This document shows, one piece after another, positions 1 to 10,871 of a DNA stretch of 64,000 bases. A program made the position numbers and the translations under genes. Source of the DNA: Platerodrilus igneus. Its lineage: Eukaryota; Arthropoda; Insecta; Coleoptera; Lycidae. The DNA lies in the NCBI GenBank assembly GCA_036346225.1, contig JARFIW010000900.1:2232001-2296000 (forward strand), given 5' to 3'. The notes below the pieces were generated by a model. The model saw only the letters and a list, made by a program, of their open reading frames with translations. It was not told the origin of the DNA and searched no databases. Position 1 is the first letter of the stretch. Each line of letters begins with the position of its first letter.

Positions 1-1218
1 GTAAAGCTCGTCCTAATATCATTGAAACAAGTACTTTTCCAACACACGGTAGAATGTTATTAGTGAATTCAGTTTAAGTTAAAATTACTTCAAGCTATCT
101 TTTTTGTTTAAGGTAACACAGCAAATATACTCGGATATCTACAAATTTTGTTTTCTAAAGAATATGTTCTCTTTATTTATGAGGCGTAATAAAGTTTGCA
201 TAGCGAAAATTCTCTAGAATTGTATTCGTATTTCTCTTTTTTCGTAAGCTGTTTATGCATTACAAGGACTTTGGAAGTGTTTTTTTTTGACATGTGTTAG
301 TCAAATATTTGAATCGCTTATCTGGTTTCCTAATTTGACTTTCGTTTTTATTTTGCCTTTCACCGTCATACATATTCTTTCTATGTGATTAATACTATTA
401 CTCCAAGAGCAATGCACTTTCTTTCCACGAGAAGTAGATTCCTGGGTGTATCGATAAGTTCTTCTGCGCTTATCACTACTAGTAGATTCCATTTTTAGCT
501 CTTAGACGTAGGTCCAATGGTTCTCCTACGTTACACCAAATTGTTTTTATGTTGGCCCAATTGTTCTTCCAACTGTTTTTGTGCGAAAACCGCTGTTGAA
601 GTTATGGTAGCATCGTGGATGATTCTGACTGCCGTGGCGATTTTTTGTTGATGCACCTCTGACGGCTTAGTTGCAAGATAAGTATCCCGACACGTAAAGG
701 TTGTGACCTTGCTTTCTTTTTCTTGGTGTTGCTTTGCGTAAATTCAAGTATCATCATTCAGACGGGCAGAGACAGTACAAAACCCTTAAAAGAAACAACC
801 AGCTTCACTTGTGTTCCTTATTACTTTGAAATGCTTATCCAGAAGAAAACGAAAACGTTACTTTTCTGTTTTTTACTGATTAAATTTCTTACATATTAGC
901 TATGAAATACGCACTTCGTGGATCTATTATTAAAATTTGTCCTTTACAATACAACTTTTTATTAATTTTTTGTTTAAATATAAATTTTATATCCTTCATT
1001 ATAAACGGAAAATCGTTGGCGATGTACTTTTTTGTCTATGTGAATAATTCCATTCTCCGCATTTGTAGTTAGCTCGGTTTTTCTAAATTCTTTTATCTTT
1101 TATACGTAATCGTGGTTCGTGCTGGTCCATACTCAATTGTCTTTTCTGTTTCTGTCTGATTCGGACGTTTCTTAACTTTACAAATTTTGACGTTACCAAT
1201 TAAAAGATGGAAATATAA
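1..1218. other. AT-rich stretch without a recognisable gene
   Basis: No reading frame of convincing length or family similarity, no tRNA and no terminal repeats were seen here. The short minus-strand frame at 301-492 shows no recognisable domain. This is most likely intergenic or intronic DNA, possibly containing TE remnants too old to recognise. Confidence 0.5.
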
Positions 1219-1278
1219 GGCTCCGAACAGAATTCAAACCTGTATCTGCGACTTTCGAAGCCGATGCGCTACTCAATT
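1219..1278 (-). pseudogene. Degraded tRNA-like remnant (Arg-like)
   Basis: Read on the minus strand this keeps a 3' half resembling a tRNA: a TTCG-containing anticodon-loop-like segment, a T-arm like GGTTTGAATTC (B-box consensus GGTTCGAATCC) and an acceptor-like GGAGCC end. The 5' acceptor strand does not pair with the 3' strand, so it cannot fold as a complete tRNA. It is probably a dead tRNA gene or the tRNA-derived part of a SINE. The Arg resemblance is inferred only from the TCG triplet. Confidence 0.35.
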
Positions 1279-1398
1279 AAAATGATCATTTAGGTTTTGT
1301 ATAAAAAAGTCGAAGTTTTATTTCGTTTATTTGACTAATATATCAGAAAATCAAATTGCCTCGTGCAACTACCTCTTTATCACATCAATATATATATA

Positions 1399-1676
1399 CA
1401 GTGCTTCCCAAAAGTAACGGATATATTCTATTAAATGATTATTGACAATTTCTGAGTAAAAAGCTCTGACACGTCGATTTTTATTTTTAAATTGTCATTT
1501 AATTATGTAGTTTTTAACCCAAAACCCTTCAACCCCTAAGTGCTAGCACCCCCTATTTAAAAATTTTAAAGAGCAATGTACCCTTTGTGATACCTCAATT
1601 AATAGCATTTTTCATGCAGAAATAGAATTTTACAAAAAATTCTAAATCGGCTGATAAATAACTGTTTTATTCAATA
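1399..1676 (+). repeat. Left long TIR of the DD41D element
   Basis: About 278 bp, complementary to 2754-3031. Shared landmarks are the CAGTG terminus, the block around 'cgacgtgtcagagcttttt' (read from the right end) and the inner end near 'tattgaataaa'. TIRs this long are much longer than the ~30 bp of classical mariners. Confidence 0.85.
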
Positions 1677-1739
1677 TACAATACTTAAATAAAAACCAAA
1701 AAATAAACCCAATTTCAATTAAATCTTCAAACTGCTGTT

Positions 1740-2700
1740 CGTTAGCGGTTAGGCAGTGTCCTAATCTAGAGATAAACTCTTGTTGAACTTTGTTTACTAC
1801 ACTTTAGATTTTAAAAAACCCCAGAGGAAATAATCCAAAGGGGTTAAGTCGGGAGACCTTGCAGGGCATTCAATTTGTCCTCGTCTACCAATCCACCTCA
1901 TAGGAAATACTTAGTTGAGATATTCCCGTACTGGACGTGCATAGTGGGGAGGCGCACCATCTTGCTGTAGCCAAATACTAGGATGAGGTGAATCAGGATC
2001 TTCTGCATTCGGATGTAGTACCGCTAAAGCCGAAATTCATTCAAATTGGAGAAAATTTAGATATTGTTCCCCATTGAGTGTTCTCTCAAAAAAGTACGGT
2101 CCAATAACTTTATTACCCACTATCCCCGCCCAAACATTAATCTTTTATGGAAATTGTGTATTTGCTTCCATCGTCTAATGTTCATCAGCCCAATAACGGC
2201 AACTCTGCTTATTAACGGTACCATTTTAAAAAAATATTGTCTCATCAGAAAACATAATATTTCCTTCCAATCCAGGATTTTCATTGCAAAGTTCCATCAT
2301 TGTCTCACAAAATTGCGCTCGCCTATCAAAACCATCATCTGATAACTCTTGCACTAATTGCACTTTGTAAGGGTGAAAGTTTTGCTTACGGGGAAATCTA
2401 TGAACTGCACTTTTTGATGCATTTAACCGTGAAGCGACTTCCGCAACGCTTGAATGTGGATTTTCCTGCACAAATAGCAAGCGATCCAATTCTGAATCTT
2501 GATCTAAAGCTGATGGACGTCCATCTTTAGATTTATCTCATACGTGTGCAATATTCCGAAATTTATTTTCAATTCGGCTTATCGTTGATAGCGAGATTGG
2601 AGGGGGGGGAGGTCGGGATGAATTTCATTGAATAAAATTCAAACTTCTTTGTGCGTTCGAATTCTATCTCCAAAGTCAATATCATTAAAACTTTACAAAC
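1740..2700 (-). pseudogene. DD41D Tc1/mariner transposase, inactivated
   Basis: This is the remnant of a transposase that would bind the element's TIRs and cut and rejoin DNA in the nucleus. On the minus strand an N-terminal helix-turn-helix region runs from about 2690 down, with a GRPSAL-like linker near 2510. The longest open piece is 2489-2226. The catalytic triad is visible: FSDET (2238-2252), QQDGAPPHY (second Asp at 1959-1961) and SPDLTPLDYFLWG (third Asp at 1833-1835). Forty-one residues separate the second and third Asp, the spacing of the DD41D (Visitor-like) group. Frameshifts after FSDET and in the N-terminal region, plus several in-frame stops (one TAA lies between the second and third Asp), make it non-functional. 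Confidence 0.8.
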
Positions 2701-3193
2701 ATTTTGTTTGTCAAAGCATACCCTATAATTGACACTTTAAGTGGATAAGTTTTTATTGAATAAAGCAGTTGTTTATCAACGGATTTAGAATTTTTTGTAA
2801 AATTCTATTTCTGCATGAAAAATGCTATTAATTGAGGTATCACAAGGGGTACATTGCTGTTTAAAATTTTTAAATAGGGGATGCTAGCGCTTAGGGGTTG
2901 AAGGGTGGTGAGTTAAAAACTACATAATTAAATGACGATTTAAAAATAAAAATCGACGTGTCAGAGCTTTTTACTCAGAAATTGTCAATAATCATTTAAT
3001 TGAATATATTTGTTACTTTTGGGACGCACTGTATATATTATCAATAGAGAAGAATAATCCACATTTGGAATGCAAATGCATGTTTATATTAATATTTATT
3101 AATAGTTTTAAGATGAAATGAAAACGCAACTTTATATGTAAAGTTGAATTACCATTTCAAATCGAACTAGTAATTGAAAACCACTAAAAGAAC

Positions 3194-3267
3194 GGCTACA
3201 GCAGGATTTAAACCTGCGACCTCTGATTTTCCGGATCAGCGCTCTAATCAACTGAGCTAAAAAAATG
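3194..3267 (-). pseudogene. tRNA-like sequence, minus-strand copy, acceptor stem lost
   Basis: This is the reverse-strand partner of 3340-3412 with the same D-, anticodon- and T-arm sequence. The 5' acceptor strand has decayed to a T-rich run that no longer pairs with the 3' strand TGTAGCC, so it is probably a dead copy. Confidence 0.6.
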
Positions 3268-3339
3268 GAAGAAGTAATTGAAAATCGGTAACGAGAGCCA
3301 AGCTTCAGTAGTATTAATTATAACATCATCAAAACAATT

Positions 3340-3412
3340 GGCTATTTAGCTCAGTTGGTTAGAGCGCTGATCCGGAAAATCAGAGGTCGCAGGTTCAATT
3401 CCTGCTGTAGCC
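3340..3412 (+). tRNA. tRNA-like gene or SINE head, anticodon-position GGA
   Basis: This 73-nt cloverleaf candidate has acceptor GGCTATT paired with TGTAGCC (one mismatch and one G-T), an A box TAGCTCAGTTGG and a T-arm GCAGGTTCAATTCCTGC. The anticodon stem CTGAT/ATCAG closes a 7-nt loop CCGGAAA, placing GGA at positions 34-36, which would read Ser UCC. Two things are odd: position 33 is C rather than the near-invariant U, and the variable region is only about 5 nt, although eukaryotic tRNA-Ser has a long variable arm. It is thus more likely the head of a SINE or an aberrant tRNA gene than a normal tRNA-Ser. Confidence 0.5.
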
Positions 3413-3501
3413 GTTCTTTTAGTGTTTTTCAATTACTAGTTCGATTTGAAATGGTAATTCAACTTTACATTTAAAGTTGGGTTTTCATTTCATCTTAAAA
3501 C

Positions 3502-3505
<4 letters not shown>

Positions 3506-3542
<37 letters not shown>
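3506..3542. repeat. (TA)n microsatellite
   Basis: Uninterrupted TA dinucleotides between the tRNA-headed inverted repeat and the Penelope-like repeat. It may be the simple-repeat tail of the plus-strand SINE-like unit. Confidence 0.9.
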
Positions 3543-3546
<4 letters not shown>

Positions 3547-4150
3547 ATTCTTCGTAAAGTGGGTGTTTATCTATACATCGTATATACTGTTTTATTTATT
3601 AAATTTGCTATAAGCAATTATTTTTAATATCATGTTTAATTTGATCGTTACCCCTCTAGGGTATTATGACGAGCGCCACCAAGGGACGGTGTGTTATATT
3701 TTTGCAAAAATTCTTGCGTTTAACACATCGAACAAGCACAAAGGTGAAACGTATTTGTTATGGTCATCTATGAATTACCGACTAAATTTCGAATTTACTT
3801 CTGTACTTGACTAGTTTAATACTAGTGGTTTTTCAACTGATGGCGTTCTTATTTTACTCTTGCCATCTTACAGAAGTTCTTTCGAAGTTATTTTTGCTTA
3901 TTGTTTTTGGTTGTTGCATAAGGGTTATAAACCACTTCATCCTGATGAGATCCAGTGAGATCGAAACTAGTCGATGAATGTTTATTCCCTTTATGAAACA
4001 AACAAATTCTTTTATTTATGGCTATGCAAATTACTAGCTTGCTTTGGATAGTTAAAAACCCTCTTTCGATTCTTCGTAAAGTGGGTGTTTATCTATACAT
4101 TGTATATACTGTTTTATTTATTAAATTTGCAATAAGCAATTATTTTTAAT

Positions 4151-4157
<7 letters not shown>
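3543..4157 (+). mobile_element. Penelope-like repeat (partial tandem pLTR) with hammerhead
   Basis: A ~90-bp sequence beginning 'gattcttcgtaaagtgggtg' occurs at 3544-3633 and again at 4069-4157, so the block is one full unit of about 525 bp plus the start of a second. The unit contains a hammerhead ribozyme at 3936-3978. Tandem terminal repeats with minimal hammerheads are characteristic of Penelope-like retroelements and of their non-autonomous derivatives. No reverse transcriptase or GIY-YIG endonuclease is present, so this would be a solo, non-autonomous copy. A 60-codon frame at 3632-3814 has no recognisable domain. Both ends abut (TA)n tracts. Confidence 0.6.
3936..3978 (+). ncRNA. Type I hammerhead ribozyme, minimal stem III
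   Basis: This predicted self-cleaving RNA has every core element in order. Stem I strand TTCATC (3936-3941) is followed by core CTGATGA (3942-3948), stem II GATC / loop CAGTGA / GATC (3949-3962), core GAAA (3963-3966), then C-TA-G-T and the cleavage-site C at 3972. The second stem I strand is GATGAA (3973-3978), perfectly complementary to the first. Stem III is only A-U plus C-G over a 2-nt loop, which is the minimal form described for Penelope-like elements. Its ACTAGT is self-complementary, so two tandem copies could pair as a dimeric hammerhead. Predicted cleavage lies 3' of nt 3972. Confidence 0.85.

Positions 4158-4183
<26 letters not shown>
4154..4183. repeat. (TA)n microsatellite
   Basis: TA dinucleotide run that truncates the second Penelope-like unit. 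Confidence 0.9.
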
Positions 4184-4185
<2 letters not shown>

Positions 4186-7100
4186 ATATGAAAATGTGGT
4201 CAGGAGAGATCATGGAAACCCAAATTCTATAAATAAAACCCACCCAATTATAAGGAAAACGAAAAAATTGAAATTTCCGAACATTTATTGTTCTATATCC
4301 TGTATAAATATAAGCGTACTTCTTTGCCATTAAAAGACAAAGCTGTTATTAATTATGCTATTAATTATTTGAGTAAATTTATCGTGTGTAGATATAAAAG
4401 CAAAGCAAATTCGTGTAAACTGAAAAGAAGTCGCATGTACTTTTAAAGCATATTTCTGTGTGTGTAAATAATTCTTCTATATATAATAAAAACTAGTTTT
4501 CATTCAAAGCCATTGAATTTCATTGTGTAAACAATTAATTGTTACCAAAAAATCGCGTTTCATTTTATTACCATAAAGATATATTCAGGTCATTCGCCGT
4601 AAATGACAAAGGTGTTAGTTTAACGCAATTTCATGTAAAACAAAACTACATTCATTCGTGTTGAAAATAACGCTTTAATCTTTAAAATATGCATTAGAAC
4701 ACGTTTTATTACAATGAATGCAAATCTTATTACATTCGTTAAGCTTAAAATAATTGTTCTTTCAAAATGCTAAATTGACTCCCGTGTGTAGATCGTTTAA
4801 CTTCATTTTAAGAGTTTCAAACACAACATTAGTCTAGAATCTTCTTTATTAATAAGAAAATACGTCAAATACTAAGAAATACTATTAAAAACCATTAAAT
4901 GGCTCACTTTTTAATTAAAGGCGGGCAGAAGAATTCGCGAGAACATTAAAATGTAATAAAAATCAATAAGAAGTATTTATAGGTTACCGTGTAACAATAA
5001 GATAAAAAAAACACATAAACTACGTGCAATAGACAGGGATCGACAACGCTTTATTATGCTCGTAAATCATAAACTTGACGCTAATTATATCATTAAAGCT
5101 GTGGAATTCGCGGAAATATTGCATCACCAGGGTGTATTACGTTCCAGATAAATCCGGAAAATCTCGAAAATGACGTATAGAGATGATTTTAATATAAAAG
5201 CCCGAACTTCATTAGAACGATTCATTCATGATTTATTCATTCGTTAATCTGCGTTTGATTCCCTTTAAAGCTAAGTAACATCTAAGATTGAAGATTTGCA
5301 ATTCGTCATTCGTTATGTAATATTTAAAGCAAAATTGTATGTTATAAATTAGTACGATTGAGTAGTTGCAAACATAGAAGTTATTAACTGCAACATGATT
5401 ATTTTGTAAAATACAATGAAGGTTGAACATTTTTCGATACAGCTATTGCTAAAATTAATTGATGCACTTTGCAAACTGATTGAAATTTAAGCTAATACGG
5501 ATAATCTGAGATTTTAGCGTCAATTTAAAAATGGAATTAGAAGATATTTAATACCACTAATTATGAAGGAAATGAAATTTTGATAAACGCTATTTTTCGC
5601 AAGTATAAAACTTTGATTCTCTGTTTGTTAATTGATAAAACATAACTAAATATTGTGTAATTTAGATTTAGAATAATTTCTCATTTTATTATTTGTGTAA
5701 GGATAATTTACTGCAAATTTGGGGTCGAAGTTTTAGGTATTTTGACTTTACTAAATAGATTATTTGTTAAGGATTATTGGCCAATCACCCTTACAAGCGT
5801 GGGAATAAATAATGGGTAGATAATCCGCTCATTAATTAAAAAGGATCGTGTATCTGTTAGCAAAGATTAAGTAAGGATTTTAATTATTTTCTGTATGAAC
5901 TGTATTGTGGATTATTTTATATGAAATTTTGTATGAAATAGAAATGTCTTTGGGTTATCTGAAAGGAATTTTGTTTTGCTTTGTGTTATTAGTGTACTGC
6001 TTGCTCCGTTGCTCTTGTTTTTTACCACAGCCTTTTAATTTTGCTAGAGGTGATTGGTAACATAAAATTTTCGAAATCGATTGATTTCTGCATGCTGTAC
6101 AGAAATTTTAATTTTCAACTACCTTGGTTTACGTTTACTAAGAATCGCCTTCTCAAATTTCTAACCTAAACGACTTTACACTCCTTATGTTGTTTCAAAT
6201 CATACACCTTTCATTTAAAAAGTTCGTTTGCCTTCCAATTGAAATGAGTATTTATTCAAGCCTCCAATAAAATTTCCTGAAGTGTTTGGTAAATACTTGG
6301 AACATATTCTATAATAGTTTGCTTCGTTAGTCGCGTTATAAATGCCCTAAAATAAGCAAACATCTGCTTATCGTTAAACCACTTTTAATAGGTTCTTTTA
6401 AAGGCTAGAAGATTCGCCTTATAAATTCTTTAAAATACGTTCTAACCACCTATATCGCAAATAAAAGCTTCTAATGGTACTGAGAAATTCTATCAACGTG
6501 GTATACAGGTGTACAGCTCACTCAAGTTTATGAGCAATAAAACCGTCTCATTATTTCATTCTCGATATTATAGTTTAAAATAATAAATCGCTATCGTTCC
6601 TATAACAGTTAGGCAACCTGTTATACGCTTTACTCGGTAATGCTGTAAGGAGGGTAGTGCCTATTTAAACAGACGCTGTTTCCCCATGCGGATAAATTCA
6701 TGGAAGTCATTATAGTATATTGAAGCTTTTCACTTTCTTTAATTGGCTATTGCTTGCAAGCCGTATTCTAGGATTGTTTTGCAACTGCTATTTGGAAATA
6801 TCTAGCAGATGCTGTTTGTGGAATATTTAATATTCTATCGTTGTGAATTATTTCTGAAAATGACAACACATTGTTTTCTATTCCTATAAATACAAACTGA
6901 GCTTTAAAGCGCGTTCACTTATACAGCGTCCTTTTACTGCGAAGGAACTCTGTAATGTCGCGGTGCAAATTAAAATCATTATTTTACTTGGTGTTACAGC
7001 CGAACTTAATTTCATAGAGTATCCAATTCGTTGGCAAGTGCAGCACGCACTTTCAGATCCTCTACGATGGTACCAGAGGTAGAGTAAGTCTTATTGGTGG

Positions 7101-8541
7101 AATTTAGTGATAGTTAAAGTTTAAAAATTTAGTATTGTCATTGAACAATGGAATAATAAACGTAACAGTTGGTATTTAACTGTTTTCTGTGTATTGTTAT
7201 TAAATGCATTTTCAGAAATGGGATTAAATGTCATGTATATCAATATTAGAAACGGGAACAATTGAGTGATAGTATTAAATAATGTTTTTTTTGTTTGAGA
7301 TTTTTTTAGTAATATCTGAGCAGTTTGAAATTATACTTGTATTCAATTACGATTACGTATCTTAAATGAAGTTAATTTAGATTAAATTTTTAAATTTATT
7401 TATCAACTTTATATTAAAAAAAATTTTTCATACGTGTTTTAAAATATGGTAGAGAAAAGTAAAGTATAGTGTGATAAATTTAGGAAACTAAAAGCAATGG
7501 AGCCCCATTTGAAATAGTCGTCTTCCGTGTAGGGAAAATTTTGAAAAGGATTGCTGAGACAAGACGGTTTTGCTTCCCTTAATCACGACAATAGAAAAGA
7601 CTTTTAAAGTAAGTGGACATTGTAGGGTAGTTTAGAATTTGAGCCATTTCAAATGTTTGTTTTTATTATTGTTTTCATAAGAACCCATCCATTCACTACT
7701 GTAGTTATCTAGTGCACACTTCAAATTGTTGGGGTTCTCGTCTCTTCAGGCCAAATTGGAATTAGTAACGTTTCTCCCATTTTACCCGTAACACATAATC
7801 AATACGTCCACGCATTTTTTAAATAAAGTAACCACCGATACATTTACTCCTGGCATTCATTAGGCACTCCATGTCTGCAACATTAACATATGTACTTGAA
7901 GAGAGTGCTACGACGAACTTCACCAAAAACGTTAAGTAAAGTACGTCCGCTTAAGTCACCTTTTGAAGAAAATGTTTTTAAGATTAATATTGTTTCGGTT
8001 TAAAAATGAATTACCAACGGAGAGCTTTCAGAACAACTATATTTTCAGTCTAAGTTAATTCTGTGATTGATCACAATTTCTTTATTACAAAAATCTTTAA
8101 TATTACTTTCTTCAAAATGAACATTTTTAGAGTTATCTAAATAGTGGATGAGTATTAAGTTAACAATTTTTATCACTACTTGTAAACAAGAAACAGATCT
8201 GTGTGTTAGATGATCGTGTGTATTGGGATACATCGCCTAAATACTGGAATCAGATGTAGTATGTTTGACAATAGAATAGCATGTTATTTATATTTTAGTA
8301 AAGCCGTTATTTCTTTTTGTTAGTTTTATAGCATTAACCTTGTTACTAATTGTATCACAAAAGAAATCGGTTAATAGTATGTACTTCAGTGTTATGTGTA
8401 TCTTTACTCTTATTTTTAACGTATGTTGAGTTAATAGAGAAACATTTATTTGCAAGACATTTGAAGCATATATTTAGAAAAGAATGAGAGTAAATAATAT
8501 TTTATCTATAATATAAAATATTCAGATACAGAATATATATA
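4184..8541. other. Gene-poor AT-rich region, nothing recognised
   Basis: Read on both strands, this 4.4 kb shows no frame with a recognisable domain, no tRNA, no paired terminal repeats and no simple-repeat block of note. The frames at 5233-5430 and 8045-8233 are AT-rich and lack family signatures. It may be intergenic or intronic sequence, or very old TE relics. Confidence 0.5.
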
Positions 8542-10322
8542 TCGCTATATCGCCCTTCGCCAGATGTACAACGACCAATTGTCTGCTGATCTCCACCTCT
8601 CTGTGCTTTGAAAATAATTAAAAATTTACACAATTAAATTTTTGCCTCGACTAGCTCAGTGAAACCACGCACAGAGTGAACGACGATATGATAACAGAGA
8701 ATTTTTACTCCTCTCCAACTCTCAATACACCTGAATAAGACAAACGAAATTCACCAAAAATTGTATAATAAACTAAATAAAATTCCAATTTTACAAATCT
8801 GCGCCCTTTTTAATATCATTTACTTTTTATAGAACTCGTAACTCAAAATTAAATAAATTTTCCTATGGAATTAGCTCTTTACAAGGATTATAATTTTTGC
8901 ACTTTTTTACAGCAATTAAAGCCAGCAAAAAAATTGTATTTTACCACGAATAGTTTCGTTGAACGTTCAAAGAAATATTCTTTTTTTTAAACATAAATCT
9001 GCGTACCAACCAAATTTTTTGTTGACTTTTACACAAAATATTGATCACATGCAACTTTTTAGGGCTCACCTCCGACTACACAAATTATTTAAAATTTTAA
9101 ATGTAACATATTATAGATATATTCCTCCTGTTTTTCTCGCTGAAGTTTCATGGCTCAAATCGGTCGGTAGTCCAATGATTTGAAGTATTAACCTTAGAGT
9201 TTTACTTGGAATATTAACGTCGTAATTTGGTGTATTAACCCAGTAGCTTGTTGTTAACATGGTAATTTAGTATATTAACGTCATGATCTAGTTTATTAAT
9301 GTCTTGGCTTAGTTTATTACTAATGTCGTGATTCAGTGCCCTAAATTAATAAATTGTAAAGATTTTATTAATTAATTTTATACACACTTATTTCAACACG
9401 CACTTTACTGTTTATCACTTGAAATTATTAATTTATATTATATTTCAATCTCTTCAACTTACAACTTTCACTCAATCTTATTTACGTAATAATCATCTTT
9501 CAACTATTACAGTCGACGCGTCGATTATAGAATACATGTCCTTTATCTGCTTTGGTTAGTTTTATAGACAAGTTCCTTCCCGAATGTTCCTCGCGTTCTA
9601 ATTGGTTGACAGCACGCTATTAGTTGTTCGTCCGTGGAAAGGGCGGTTCTATGGTTATCTGCAAGGTGTTAGATTTTAGCAGATCTAATATAAAAACGTT
9701 TTAAATGTCATGTATCCCTCCACCTTGTAAAGGCACTTATTAACAAATGGTATTCCGTGCACGTCTCAAACTGCACGTGTATCGGAATTTTAATTTCCAT
9801 ACTTTAATTACAGGTCCTGGTTCTATTGAATCTGGCATTTTATATACGCTCAAAATCGCACGTACATCGGAACTTTAAATATCTATACTTTATACCTATA
9901 CTTGTTTTTAAATGTTTGGCTATTATAAACTGGTATAAATTTACACGCGTTTATTAACTTCTTTACGCAAATGCATTTAGATTGAAAGAAATTTCATTAC
10001 ACGCTTATTTTCTCCAAATATGTTGCATTTGTATTAGTTTTGAGCTCAGGAATGTGTCTAATGCTCTAAAAATGATCGGATTGCTTCTGCAGTTATTTAT
10101 TTTAATGAATGTAGTAAAGTTATTACGGAATAAGTTTCCTGTAATTAACTGTAGCTTGTTATTGATTTTACACAGGGCGATTTGTATTTGCTTTTGCATA
10201 ATGAATAAATTATGTACATTTTATAATTTAAATGTTTGGTTTTCATAGTTTTAATGATATGCACATGAGGTATTCTTCCATTATTACCTTATATGACCTT
10301 AAATAACCTTATTATCATAGCA
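8542..10322 (-). mobile_element. Solo LTR, reverse orientation, in a (TA)n tract
   Basis: On the minus strand this begins TGCTATGATAATAAGG (complement of 10307-10322) and ends near the complement of 'tcgctatatcgccc'. It matches the plus-strand LTR at 50306-52084 along its length by eye: the first 16 bases are identical, there is a shared 'caatccgatcattttt'-like block, and the distinctive 'gcctcgactagctcag' near 8644 corresponds to 51959-51974 in reverse. Lengths agree closely (1781 versus 1779 bp). TA-rich sequence flanks both ends (8532-8541, 10323-10349). No internal retroviral genes are present, so it is a solo LTR or recombination product. Confidence 0.75.
9185..9345. repeat. Degenerate tandem repeat, ~22-25 bp period
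   Basis: About six imperfect units of the form 'tattaacgtcgtaatttagt' run in succession ('gtattaacgtcgtaatttgg', 'attaacccagtagcttgt', 'gttaacatggtaatttagt' and so on). They lie inside the reverse-strand solo LTR. Confidence 0.65.
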
Positions 10323-10349
10323 TTATATATATATATATATATATATATA
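10323..10349. repeat. (TA)n microsatellite
   Basis: TA run bordering the LTR terminus. It is followed at about 10352 by ACAGGGTGTTC, which resembles the outer end of several insect mariner elements, but no partner end was found. Confidence 0.85.
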
Positions 10350-10871
10350 CATACAGGGTGTTCAGTAAACAAAAATAATAAGTGAGGCTAAATCTATTTA
10401 TGGATTTGGACTTCCAAACCATTTTTAATTTAATTTAGTTTTTCTTGTAAAAGAGGCACAGACGGTGTCCTCCATGGTATATTTATTTTGTTTTTGCTGT
10501 AGATCTCTATAGATACTAATCTGATAAGCTGTTTTATGGCGGAGGCGAACACGTGTTTGAGTAAGTAATTAATTTTTGAATATTTTCTTACAGCTTTCGG
10601 GTTAGAGTTTCTATACCCTCTCTTAGAAATTTTCTCTACCATTACCATTCACCTGAATGTAGTGACGTCTATATTTGTTGTGTTTTTTAATTGTTCCTAT
10701 CTACGACCCAGCTCAACTCTTTACGGTATTAAAGCCAGCTTAGCCCAATATTTCTAAAATAATTTCTTTCATCATTCAGCTATGGTACATGTAATATTCT
10801 TTAGCCTTATATTGATATTATGAATATCTGTCCTATATTTGAACTTATTATATAAGTACGGTGGTGTTTTA
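10350..10871. other. Short region without a recognised gene
   Basis: A 72-codon minus-strand frame (10430-10648) has no clear family. It might be 5' sequence of the adjacent LINE remnant, but nothing in it proves that. Confidence 0.35.

Larger units (their letters stand above)
1399..3031 (-). mobile_element. Tc1/mariner element with ~278-bp TIRs (DD41D type)
   Basis: The ends are CAGTGCTTCCCAAAAGTAAC on the left and its near-complement at 3012-3031, each next to a TA dinucleotide (1397-1398 and 3032-3033), the TA target duplication expected for the IS630-Tc1-mariner superfamily. The ends belong to long inverted repeats, 1399-1676 and 2754-3031, which match over their whole length by eye with scattered substitutions. 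The transposase lies between them on the minus strand and is broken, so this 1.63-kb copy is non-autonomous. It sits in a short TA-rich tract. Confidence 0.85.
3090..3515. repeat. Inverted repeat: two tRNA-headed units, head to head
   Basis: The arms 3094-3266 and 3340-3512 are complementary over a tRNA-like segment plus about 100 bp beyond its 3' side, including 'aactagtaattgaaaa' and its complement. The ~75-bp centre (about 3267-3339) is not symmetric, so similarity stops exactly at the tRNA 5' ends. Each unit therefore looks like a tRNA head followed by a fixed tail, as in a tRNA-derived SINE, with two copies inserted head to head. The plus unit runs into a (TA)n tail. A tRNA-gene pair in inverted orientation is the alternative. 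Confidence 0.7.

Noticed and set aside
4121..4330. Minus-strand frame with an Ile-Tyr run
   Set aside because: The run is the translated TA microsatellite; no start context or homology.
9185..9345. CRISPR-like regular repeats
   Set aside because: Units are degenerate, contiguous and lack spacers; the genome is eukaryotic.
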